From Deltaproteobacteria bacterium RIFCSPHIGHO2_01_FULL_43_49 (GTDB lineage Bacteria > UBA10199 > SPLOWO2-01-44-7): 46,012 nt of DNA. The DNA lies in contig MGRG01000001.1 in the NCBI GenBank assembly GCA_001798075.1, positions 1-46,012 on the forward strand, in the 5' to 3' direction. Position numbers and translations under genes: made by a program. The first letter of the stretch is position 1. Each line of letters begins with the position of its first letter. The notes under the pieces are model-generated. The model did no database searches, was not told where the DNA came from, and saw nothing but the letters and a program-made list of their open reading frames with translations. Shown piece after piece: positions 17,577-24,755 of the stretch.

Positions 17577-17709
17577 AGTTATTTACCTACTATCTATATT
17601 ATCGGCAATTTTTCAAAAAAGTTGCTTCACTTTTGGCAATGATTTTAAGTACTTATTTTTACTTGTTTTTTTAACATTCCTAAACTATTTTGACCGGTCA
17701 GCGTTTGCT

Positions 17710-17805
17710 GACAAACTGGCGTGGCGAGAGTCGAGCGAATTTTTTGGGTGACCCAAAAAATATCGCGTACTTTCGACATCCGCAGCGCCAGGTAGCCAGT
17801 TTGTC
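17710..17805 (+). repeat. long palindrome directly before the patatin gene
   Basis: GACAAACTGGC (17710-17720) pairs with GCCAGTTTGTC (17795-17805). The centre has a second stem, TTTTTTGGGT with ACCCAAAAAA, with GCGA/TCGC next to it. The structure ends 11 bases before the ATG, and the ribosome site GAGGA follows the last arm immediately. In RNA the hairpin could block or expose translation, or act as a terminator between the divergent genes. Confidence 0.6.
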
Positions 17806-17816
17806 GAGGAAATTCT

Positions 17817-19148
17817 ATGGGAATCACGATTGTTCAAAAGAGTGATTTGAAGAAAAAGAAGCCCAAGGCCAAGAAGGCATTGGTTTTGGCAGGTGGTGCG
17901 CTCACGGGGGCTGCCTTCAAGATTGGCGGACTCAAGGCCTTCAACGATTATCTCACCAATTTCAAACTCAATCAGTTTGATATTTATTTAGGGATCTCCT
18001 CTGGCTCACTTCTGGCCACCTCCTTGATGGGTGGTCTGACCCCTGAAGAGATGCTCAAGAGCTTGGATGGGACTTCCAGAAAGTTTTCAAAATTAGAGCC
18101 TTGGCATTTTTATTGGCCCAACTGGGAGGAGTTTTGGTCGAGACCGATTCGCTATACCGTCAGAGCCTCAACGTGGATTCCCGGTCTTGTGTGGCGGCTC
18201 ATTACCAAACTTCCGACAAAAGGAAATGGGCTTCAAAATCTTTTTTGGGATTTTATCAAACATCCAACCGTATCTCAGTATAATCTTTTGTGGGAGATGG
18301 TTGAAGAATCTGCCCTGGCAGATCATCCTTTTCCATCGTTGTTGGAATGTTTGCCCTCTGGTGTTTTTGATAACAGCCCCTTGGAACGTTATCTCAGAAA
18401 CAACATCAAAAAAAACCACATGACCAACGATTTCAAACTTGCCTCGCGACTTGGTGGCAAAAAACTCTACATTACGGCGATGACATTAGATGGAGCGCAA
18501 GAGGTGGTCTTTGGGCCAGACGAAAGACACGATGTCACCATTTCCAAAGCGGTGCAGGCCTCCTCAGCGATGCCTGGTTTTTACAAGCCGGTAAAAATTG
18601 GAGACGAATATTTTGTGGATGGCGGCGTGAAGCATACAGCCAATCTCGATTTGATGGTTGAAAAAGGGGCCGGGCTCATCATCTGCTACAATCCCTTCAG
18701 ACCTTATGAAAATAAAACATTCGTCGAAGGACTTTCAAAAAGAGGGCAGGTCAAATCAAAGAGTCTTACAGAAGGGGGTCTTTTTTCTGTTTTGAATCAA
18801 TTTTTCAGAACCGTTTTTCATACCCGTTTGCACGCGGCACTGAAACATTTTCAAAAAAGTACGACGTTTGATGGCGACATCATTTTGATTGAACCAAGGG
18901 CAGATGACCAAGCCTTCTTTTCAATGAATCCATTTGCTTTGGGCCATCGTTTGCATGCAGCGCAATTGGGTTTTGAATCGGTTCGCAATTCGATTGAAGA
19001 AAAGTATGAAGAAATTGCGGCAATTCTTTCCACCTATGGCATTAAGATGAGCCGTGCCAATGTGGAACAAGAATATCGCAAGATGCACAAGAAAAAACCA
19101 GATCCTTTTATGTTGCAAAAGATTTTGGAAGAGGGAAAGAAAGTTTGA
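17817..19148 (+). CDS. patatin-like phospholipase
   Basis: 443 aa. The patatin core is seen in order: oxyanion-type glycine motif AGGALTGAAFKIGGL (about 25-39), nucleophile elbow GISSG (59-63, Ser61), and the catalytic Asp in FVDGGVKHTAN (about 267-277). Patatins hydrolyse acyl groups from phospholipids with a Ser-Asp dyad; bacterial members act in lipid turnover, secretion or as toxins. There is no signal peptide: the N-terminus is Lys-rich (KKKKPKAKKA), suggesting a cytosolic or membrane-surface protein. The gene is the first of three with overlapping or near-touching ends (then xseA and the tail-anchored protein). An upstream palindrome could regulate it. Confidence 0.9.
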   Translation: MGITIVQKSDLKKKKPKAKKALVLAGGALTGAAFKIGGLKAFNDYLTNFKLNQFDIYLGISSGSLLATSLMGGLTPEEMLKSLDGTSRKFSKLEPWHFYWPNWEEFWSRPIRYTVRASTWIPGLVWRLITKLPTKGNGLQNLFWDFIKHPTVSQYNLLWEMVEESALADHPFPSLLECLPSGVFDNSPLERYLRNNIKKNHMTNDFKLASRLGGKKLYITAMTLDGAQEVVFGPDERHDVTISKAVQASSAMPGFYKPVKIGDEYFVDGGVKHTANLDLMVEKGAGLIICYNPFRPYENKTFVEGLSKRGQVKSKSLTEGGLFSVLNQFFRTVFHTRLHAALKHFQKSTTFDGDIILIEPRADDQAFFSMNPFALGHRLHAAQLGFESVRNSIEEKYEEIAAILSTYGIKMSRANVEQEYRKMHKKKPDPFMLQKILEEGKKV

Positions 19149-19153
19149 AGACG

Positions 19154-20386
19154 ATGGAGCAACAAGGGTTTGAGTTCGATAGCATTCAGCAATCCCGCCA
19201 GAGGCGAGGCTCGCCAAAGGCGGCAGCGGTCAGCGGTCAGCCTGAAAAACAAGCCACACCAAAAATTTTTACTGTCTCTGAATTGACTCGCAATGTTCGA
19301 GCCCTTTTGGAAGGGCACTTTCCTGAGGTTTGGGTTTCCGGTGAAATTTCCAATTTTCGCTCTCCTTCATCGGGCCATTTTTATTTTACACTCAAAGATG
19401 AACAGGCTCAACTTGCATCGGTAATGTTTCGAGGGGCCAATTCCCAGATCCCCTTCAAATTAGAAGATGGGCTTGAAGTGATTTGCCACGGCCGGATCAC
19501 TGTTTATGAAACAAGGGGTCAATACCAAATCGTTGTCGATCATTGTGAGCCAAAGGGAATTGGGGCGCTGCAGTTGGCTTTTGAACAACTCAAAAAAAAG
19601 TTAAGCGAAGAGGGGTTGTTTGATGCGAAGAATAAAAAACCTTTACCATTTTTGCCTAAAAAAATTGGTGTAGTAACCTCTCCAACCGGTGCTGCCATCC
19701 GAGATATTTTAAAAGTGTTGCATCAACGTTTTGAAAGCACGAATGTTTTATTGATCCCTGTGAGAGTGCAAGGAGAAGGGGCAGCTGAAGAGGTTGCAGA
19801 GGCGATTTTTCTATTAAATAAGCGTGACGATATTGATGTGATGATTGTAGGGCGCGGGGGTGGCTCCATGGAAGATTTGTGGGCCTTCAATGAAGAAGTT
19901 GTGGCGAGGGCTATTTTTGCCTCCAAAATTCCTGTGGTGAGTGCCGTGGGGCACGAAATTGATTTTACGATCGCCGATTTTGTGGCGGATGTGCGGGCTC
20001 CAACACCATCCGCTGCTGCAGAAATAGTTGTTCCAAGAAGAAGAGACTTACTGGAACACATTGAAGAGCTCAAACAACAACTTTTCAAAAGCCCGTTAAG
20101 GCGTTTCCCTGATTTGTTGATGCGCCTTGATGATTTGCGTGGCCGCTTGCAGTTTGGCTGGCAAGTTTTTTGGGATAAGCGTTCTCAGAATCTCAAAAAA
20201 TTGTTGAGCAACCTCGATCATCTCTCCCCCTTACACATTTTATCAAAGGGCTACAGTGTTGTGCGCAAGGTGGGTAGTCCTAAGGCTTTAAAATCGAGCA
20301 AAGGACTCAAAAAGGGGGATGATTTGCAGGTCACCTTCCATGAGGGAGATTGTATTGCCAAAGTAATGGGCCCAAGTGTAAAATGA
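19154..20386 (+). CDS. xseA: exodeoxyribonuclease VII large subunit
   Basis: About 410 aa. A TTG at 19145 overlaps the patatin stop; ATG at 19154 is three codons later and is my choice. An N-terminal OB-fold (about 42-140: FTVSELTRNVRALLEG, PEVWVSGEISNFR, GHFYFTLKDE) is followed by the catalytic domain (PKKIGVVTSPTGAAIRDIL, VGRGGGSMEDLWAFNEE, SAVGHEIDFTIADFVAD). With XseB it degrades single-stranded DNA into oligonucleotides; xseB is not next to it. The C-terminal coiled-coil part is shorter than in E. coli XseA (456 aa). The first 35 residues contain a low-complexity segment with CAGCGGTCAGCGGTCAGC, like the intergenic repeats, as if a repeat had been absorbed into the reading frame. Confidence 0.94.
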   Translation: MEQQGFEFDSIQQSRQRRGSPKAAAVSGQPEKQATPKIFTVSELTRNVRALLEGHFPEVWVSGEISNFRSPSSGHFYFTLKDEQAQLASVMFRGANSQIPFKLEDGLEVICHGRITVYETRGQYQIVVDHCEPKGIGALQLAFEQLKKKLSEEGLFDAKNKKPLPFLPKKIGVVTSPTGAAIRDILKVLHQRFESTNVLLIPVRVQGEGAAEEVAEAIFLLNKRDDIDVMIVGRGGGSMEDLWAFNEEVVARAIFASKIPVVSAVGHEIDFTIADFVADVRAPTPSAAAEIVVPRRRDLLEHIEELKQQLFKSPLRRFPDLLMRLDDLRGRLQFGWQVFWDKRSQNLKKLLSNLDHLSPLHILSKGYSVVRKVGSPKALKSSKGLKKGDDLQVTFHEGDCIAKVMGPSVK

Positions 20387-20390
20387 AGGC

Positions 20391-21602
20391 ATGTCTTTAG
20401 CGGGCGGCAAGGAACCGATAGAATCTACTAAAAAAACCTCCGGAAAAGGGGAATCTTCCAGTCCTCAAAGCGAGATCCGAGATCTTGCCAACAGGGAGCA
20501 GACTCTCAAAAGTGAAGCGGAAAAAAAATCCAAGGACCCCCAAGTCATTCATCAAATTGCGATACAACTTCCCAAGTTAATCCAAAAAACACATCAGATC
20601 ATAGAAGCCAGTCAGGTTTTTCAGACCTTTAAGCTCCCAGGGACCGATTATGTTGTCCACGATCGCCGAGAAGGGGCGCCTACAAAAGACAAGACAAAGA
20701 CAATTGCTGACGAATCCAAAATGCCTTTGGAGGCCCTTTTAGTTCAAAAGGGCAAACTCACTCCCACCAAAGAAAAAGATTACGAAAATTATTTTGCCGA
20801 TCCCACTAAAAAGGGAAAGGTGCCCGAACAAAAAGTGGCTGAAGATCGTTTGATGAAACTCCTCACACGGTTTGAACAGGCTTTACTCAAAAGATTTGAG
20901 GGGGGTGCTAAACTCACGCAGGAATTAGAAAAAGAACATCCCTCTTTTTTCAAAAAGACGGCTGATCAATGGCGAGAGTTTTTTGGAAAGTTTATGAAAC
21001 GGACTGTTAAACGCCATGCCTCTCTCGAACAAGTTAGCGAATGGATTTATCGAGGTTTTGTTCAGAAAAACGCAAAATCGACGGTCATTTCTGATTTAGC
21101 CTTTGCCAATGGTCAACTAGAAAAGTTTGTTCGATTTCGTTTGCCGGGTGGGGCTCAAAATTTGGCAAATCGATTGGCCAATTTGGAACCTGGTGTTCGC
21201 TTATCCGCAGAGGAGTTGCGAGATCATCTGAAAGAAGATTTCGACTATCTAGCCATCAAACAATCGGAAGGAGAGGCTGCTTGGGCCATGGCACCAACGA
21301 AGGGAAAGTTTTTGGGGAGTGCTAAAGCTGAAGAGATGATTTCTAATGAATTAGGTGTTCAATTGGGAGCACAACTCAAAGAAAAAGAAAAAATCTTAAA
21401 AGGCTTGGGCAAGCGCAAAAAAGGAGGGGGTTTGTTTGGAGATTCTGAAGAGGGGCATTCCGAGGAGGGACAAACTCAATTCATTCCCTGGTATCAAGTT
21501 CCTTTGAGCAAGTCTGTTGGAAAACGCCGCGCTTTCCGACTCCTGCCTTATCTCATCGTAATTCTTTTGCTCGCGATTGGCTTTATCTATCTAATTCCTT
21601 AA
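20391..21602 (+). CDS. hypothetical tail-anchored protein, 403 aa
   Basis: Starts 4 bases after xseA, so it belongs to the same operon. The N-terminal 60 residues are Lys/Glu/Ser-rich and likely disordered. The middle is helical and charged, and a single membrane helix lies at the extreme C-terminus (LLPYLIVILLLAIGFIYLIP), leaving the bulk in the cytoplasm. A Gly/Lys patch and an acidic repeat (GDSEEGHSEEGQ) precede the anchor. No family is recognised. The stop codon opens palindromic element copy 4. Confidence 0.7.
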   Translation: MSLAGGKEPIESTKKTSGKGESSSPQSEIRDLANREQTLKSEAEKKSKDPQVIHQIAIQLPKLIQKTHQIIEASQVFQTFKLPGTDYVVHDRREGAPTKDKTKTIADESKMPLEALLVQKGKLTPTKEKDYENYFADPTKKGKVPEQKVAEDRLMKLLTRFEQALLKRFEGGAKLTQELEKEHPSFFKKTADQWREFFGKFMKRTVKRHASLEQVSEWIYRGFVQKNAKSTVISDLAFANGQLEKFVRFRLPGGAQNLANRLANLEPGVRLSAEELRDHLKEDFDYLAIKQSEGEAAWAMAPTKGKFLGSAKAEEMISNELGVQLGAQLKEKEKILKGLGKRKKGGGLFGDSEEGHSEEGQTQFIPWYQVPLSKSVGKRRAFRLLPYLIVILLLAIGFIYLIP

Positions 21603-21850
21603 CATTGGGAATCGCTTCCGCTCGAAGGTAAGGTGTGAGTCGGTGTCTCTCATTGCTGCGCCTTCCTTCCGCCTATTCGTCCCGAAATTTTGGTGGGTTT
21701 CTAGAAATAGACTTATCGATCTTTCCTCCGTCAGCTGATAAGTCTGGGAAACCCATCCAAAATTTACGCTCCTCATACGGCTCCAGTCAATACGGCGCTT
21801 TATGCAATGAGAGACACCGACTCACACCTTCACTCCTGCCCTCGCGCAAT
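21603..21850 (+). repeat. stop-codon-proximal palindromic element, copy 4
   Basis: Arms AAGGTGTGAGTCGGTGTCTC (from 21630) and GAGACACCGACTCACACCTT (ending at 21830) are perfect complements over 27 bases (21630-21656 and 21804-21830). Inner imperfect arms pair AAATTTTGGTGGGTTTC with GAAACCCATCCAAAATTT, and GACTTATC with GATAAGTC. The far end is CACTCCTGCCCTCGCGCAATT, the same end as copies 2 and 3, but the interior is unrelated to theirs. It begins right after a stop codon like the other copies. The gap to 21957 holds nothing else except the ribosome site of the next gene. Confidence 0.75.
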
Positions 21851-21957
21851 TTCTATAAAAATTGAAAATGATAGGACTTGCTAAAGACAGGAATCTTTTG
21901 GTTGAGGCTCAAGATGTTTTATGTTCTAATGTGCTCGATCTTTGAAAGGAGGACAGT

Positions 21958-22197
21958 ATGTCACAAAAAATGACATGGAAAGAGATGAAAAAAGCATTTC
22001 CAGATGAGTGGTTGTTGATTATCGATTATGAGCGTGATCAATTTGGAAATATCTCATCAGGAATTGTGGAGAGGCATTCGCCTAGTAAAGACGAGGTGTA
22101 CAAACTGCCTGCTGTAAAAAAGCCTGCTGCTTTCGAATATACGGGGGAAAGTACTTTCAGGGGATTTAGGGACCATGCCGAACATCACTGTTTTTGA
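21958..22197 (+). CDS. small hypothetical protein paired with retropepsin-like gene
   Basis: 79 aa with a very good ribosome site (AAAGGAGGACAGT before ATG). The sequence MSQKMTWKEMKKAFPDEWLL and DYERDQFGNISSGIVERHS looks like a compact alpha/beta protein with no membrane segment. Its 3' end overlaps the next gene by 23 bases, so the two are coupled. Function unknown. Confidence 0.75.
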   Translation: MSQKMTWKEMKKAFPDEWLLIIDYERDQFGNISSGIVERHSPSKDEVYKLPAVKKPAAFEYTGESTFRGFRDHAEHHCF

Positions 22198-22570
22198 TCC
22201 CAAAGAACACCACATTCGCCTCGTTGGATCGATGAAAACAGCTGACAGCATCGATTACGAATTTCGCGCCATTCTGGACACGGGTGCTCCATGGTCCGAA
22301 TTTTCTGATCAGTTCCTCCTTGCAGTGGGCATGTTCAACAGTCAAAATCCACCCCCTGCTGTGAGACCAAGCCTCCAAACGCAAAAATATGACAAACTGG
22401 TTTTACCCCAAGTTAAAATCTGTGGGCATGTGATTCCAAAAATGCTGGTTTATATCTCCCATTTTGAAAACCATTGGGGTGTCGATGCTCTCATTGGCCT
22501 CGATTTTTTCCGCCGGTTTCGGGTGACGGTGGATTACAAGCCGGGACATCTGTTAACCGATCCGTTATAA
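22175..22570 (+). CDS. retropepsin-like aspartic protease domain protein
   Basis: 131 aa. It carries the aspartic-protease signature AILDTGAPWSEFSD with Asp35-Thr-Gly-Ala. A C-terminal ALIGLDFFRRFRVTVDY segment matches the I-I-G-x-D-x-L region of small clan AA (retropepsin-fold) proteins, which act as dimers with one Asp from each chain. There is no signal peptide, so it is presumably cytoplasmic. It overlaps the 79-aa gene upstream; the pair probably forms one functional unit, with the small protein a possible partner or substrate (inference). No retroelement gag/pol sequence is nearby. Confidence 0.75.
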   Translation: MPNITVFDPKEHHIRLVGSMKTADSIDYEFRAILDTGAPWSEFSDQFLLAVGMFNSQNPPPAVRPSLQTQKYDKLVLPQVKICGHVIPKMLVYISHFENHWGVDALIGLDFFRRFRVTVDYKPGHLLTDPL

Positions 22571-22653
22571 ACCATTGATTTAATTAATGGTTATTCTAAG
22601 AAAAATACGCAACTTTTTTTGATTTATGCCGATGACTTAGGTAGGAGGATTTG

Positions 22654-23511
22654 ATGTCATTGGTCATGGGAGCTCAGTTAGCAGCCGAGATACAGACTGG
22701 ATTGCATGCCATCGAAGCCGGTTTGTTATCTGTTCCAGGCGGTACCTTTACGATGGGAGCAGAAGATCTAGGTATTCCTGAAAGAGAGGTAACAGTCGAT
22801 TCTTTTAAAATGGGCAAATACACTGTGACCAATGAGGAATATGATAGCTGGGTAAAAAGCCTTGGGGCCGAAAGATTTTTTCTTTTGAGATATGATTCCA
22901 AAACGGATTCACCCTCCATTGTTGCCAGGGCCTCCAGCAAAGAAGAAGTATTTGGCAGTGGTGTCTTTCAAATAATTGCAGGGGAGCTAATCCAAAAAGG
23001 GGGATTGGACTTTGCTTTGCAAATCGTTGAGATTGAAGACCACCATTCACCAGAAAATTTTGATCGCCCAAATCAACCAGGAGTGAGTGTCAGTTGGTAT
23101 GACTCTATTACTTATGCGTTAATGCATGGAGCCAGATTGGCTACTGAGGAAGAGTGGGAATATGCAGCGACAGAGGGCGGAAAGAAGAAATATGCCACTC
23201 CCTCTGGAAAATTAACTAACGAAGAAGTTCACTTTAATCAAGATATTGAGAAAGGTACAACCATTGATGTAGATGATCCAAGATACCCCGATGGGCCATT
23301 TGGGATTAGACATCTTACTGGCAACGTATGGGAATGGACAGGTAGTTCTTGGGCGCCAGGTAGCCCTCTTAAAGTTTTGCGCGGCGGTTCCTGGAACGAC
23401 GATATTCTGGACGACTTGCGCGCGGCCTGTCGCAGCTACGGCCGCCCCGAGGTTAGCGACGGCTATTTCGGGTTTCGGTTGGTTGTGCGTCGCCAGGACT
23501 CCAGTAAGTAA
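22654..23511 (+). CDS. FGE/SUMF1-fold protein with DGR-type variable C-terminus
   Basis: 285 aa from ATG at 22654, with AGGAGG-like ribosome site; an in-frame TTG lies one codon upstream. The formylglycine-generating-enzyme fold is seen in VPGGTFTMGAEDLGIPEREV, KYTVTNEEYDSWV, ARLATEEEWEYAA and GNVWEWTGSSW, ending in LRGGSWNDD ... RAACRSYGRPE ... GYFGFRLVVRR. Many such proteins are not sulfatase activators but display scaffolds whose C-terminal loops are diversified by DGRs. The last part is distinctly GC-rich relative to the rest of the gene. No export signal is obvious. A paralogue lies at 27497. Confidence 0.85.
   Translation: MSLVMGAQLAAEIQTGLHAIEAGLLSVPGGTFTMGAEDLGIPEREVTVDSFKMGKYTVTNEEYDSWVKSLGAERFFLLRYDSKTDSPSIVARASSKEEVFGSGVFQIIAGELIQKGGLDFALQIVEIEDHHSPENFDRPNQPGVSVSWYDSITYALMHGARLATEEEWEYAATEGGKKKYATPSGKLTNEEVHFNQDIEKGTTIDVDDPRYPDGPFGIRHLTGNVWEWTGSSWAPGSPLKVLRGGSWNDDILDDLRAACRSYGRPEVSDGYFGFRLVVRRQDSSK
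23380..23502 (+). other. candidate DGR variable region 1
   Basis: From CGCGGCGGTTCCTGGAAC to CGCCAGGACTCC. By my count about 65% G+C over 120 bases, well above the preceding coding sequence. The encoded pattern is fixed scaffold residues (RGGSW, LRAA, GFRL) separated by irregular residues (NDDILDD, C, SY, SDGYF), as expected when a template rich in AAC codons is copied with adenine mutagenesis. No template copy was found in the window. Confidence 0.65.
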
Positions 23512-23519
23512 TGTAATTT

Positions 23520-23861
23520 TCAAGCCATTGGGCCGAGAGGTTTTCCACCAATCAAGTGCCAGTGGACATGAAAGACAACCTGACCTGAATTGCGGTTGGT
23601 ATTGATGAGAGTGCGATAACCGGTTTGATCGACTCCTTTTTCTTTGGCAATCTTTTGAGCCACTCCAAAAATCTTGGAAATGATGGGGAGATCTTGAGAA
23701 GGAATATCATTGAGTGTTGCGTAGTGTTTTTTTGGAATGAAAAGAACGTGGACTGGCCCCTTCGGATTAATATCATCGAAAGCGAAAATGTCTTTGTCTT
23801 CATAAACTTTGTTGCAAGAGATCTCTCCAGAAGCAATTTTGCAAAAGATACAGTCACTCAT
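23520..23861 (-). CDS. HIT-family nucleotide hydrolase (HinT-like)
   Basis: 113 aa, the usual length of HinT-like proteins. It has CIFCKIASGEISCNKVYEDK at the N-terminus (Zn-type Cys pair), HVLFIPKKHYATLND in the middle, and the histidine triad FHVHWHLIGGKPLG near the C-terminus, where the central His is the nucleophile. These enzymes hydrolyse AMP-lysine and related phosphoramidates. It starts 15 bases after the HisA-like gene and is probably co-transcribed with it. It converges with the FGE-fold gene, with only 8 bases between the two stops. Confidence 0.93.
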   Translation of the reverse strand: MSDCIFCKIASGEISCNKVYEDKDIFAFDDINPKGPVHVLFIPKKHYATLNDIPSQDLPIISKIFGVAQKIAKEKGVDQTGYRTLINTNRNSGQVVFHVHWHLIGGKPLGPMA

Positions 23862-23876
23862 ACGACCCCCCCTTCT

Positions 23877-24608
23877 CTATTCAGGTTTTAGTGTGATTTC
23901 TTGGTTCGACATTGCAGCCAAATCGTTCAAAAAGGAAACACAGCTGCGAACATCCAACCGATTTTCATAAAAGGGTTTGCCAATCACCACGCCAGCAAGG
24001 CCCGCACTTTCACATTCGAACAGTTTCGTTAAATCTTGCATGTTTTGAATATCGCACAAGGCAACGACCGGCACTTTTGTCTTCACACAGAAATTTTGGG
24101 TGTCGTTTAAATCCGAGTCGGAATAACAAAGAACGGATACCCCTTGCTCCTCAAACCTTTCAGCATAATCAAGGGCCGTTTTTTTGGTGGGGGCAACAAG
24201 ACCCGGGATCACGACATGTTTATTTTTAACTTCAATCAAAACCGCTATTTTTTGTGGAAACCGCTGTGTCGCTTGTTTAAGCAGGTTGGGATCTTGATAG
24301 GCAATGCCGCCCAAGACAACCTTTTTCATTCCTATTTCAAAATAGAGTTCAATGGCTGCCAGGGAACGGAAATTTCCAGTCACCCATAATTCTAATCCGC
24401 TTTGTTTTGCTGCGGCCTCCAGCATCAAAAAGTTTTCACTTTTTCCCACCAGAGGAACATTGAGATCATTAACATAGAGAGTTGAAGCCCCTTGGCTGAC
24501 AAAATAGCTGCACAATTGGCTCAAATTTTCTTGAAACCAAGCCGGTCTGGAATCGGCTGGATAAACGGCTTTTCCACCTTTAAGATAGATAAGAGGGATG
24601 ATCTGCAT
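23877..24608 (-). CDS. HisA/HisF-like TIM-barrel protein lacking catalytic Asp residues
   Basis: 243 aa that aligns by eye to HisA through MQIIPLIYLKGGKAVYP, GASTLYVNDLNVPLVGKSEN, GNFRSLAAIELYFEIGMKKV and a final phosphate-binding AGVVIGKPFYENRLDV. In HisA the first strand carries the catalytic Asp (IPALDL in E. coli); here that place is Tyr8. The second catalytic Asp, in strand 5, falls in AVLIEVKNKHVVIPGL and is also not evident. So it is either a repurposed isomerase-fold protein or one with altered chemistry. No other his gene is adjacent; it is coupled with a HIT gene. Confidence 0.75.
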   Translation of the reverse strand: MQIIPLIYLKGGKAVYPADSRPAWFQENLSQLCSYFVSQGASTLYVNDLNVPLVGKSENFLMLEAAAKQSGLELWVTGNFRSLAAIELYFEIGMKKVVLGGIAYQDPNLLKQATQRFPQKIAVLIEVKNKHVVIPGLVAPTKKTALDYAERFEEQGVSVLCYSDSDLNDTQNFCVKTKVPVVALCDIQNMQDLTKLFECESAGLAGVVIGKPFYENRLDVRSCVSFLNDLAAMSNQEITLKPE

Positions 24609-24661
24609 CAGCTCTCAATATATCAAATTTTCACACGAGGTGCCAGGAGGCTTTTGAAGGT

Positions 24662-24755
24662 TAAAAAAATGACGGGTGGCCCGGAGTGTTTGTTGTGGGG
24701 TTTAGTTAGGGGCCCCCACAAAAACACGGAGGGACAGGACCCGTCATTTTTTTAA
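24662..24755 (-). terminator. terminator hairpin after murA
   Basis: TTAAAAAAATGACGGGT pairs with ACCCGTCATTTTTTTAA around 24661-24677 and 24739-24755. An inner stem GTGTTTGTTGTGGGG pairs with CCCCACAAAAACAC. The 3' arm overlaps the murA stop codon. Its A and T runs on both sides allow action in either direction; it separates murA from the HisA-like/HIT pair. Confidence 0.75.

Noticed and set aside
22175-22570. Retrotransposon protease remnant
   Set aside because: The DTGA protein is a complete short bacterial-type gene with its own start and no gag, RT or LTR-like sequence around it.
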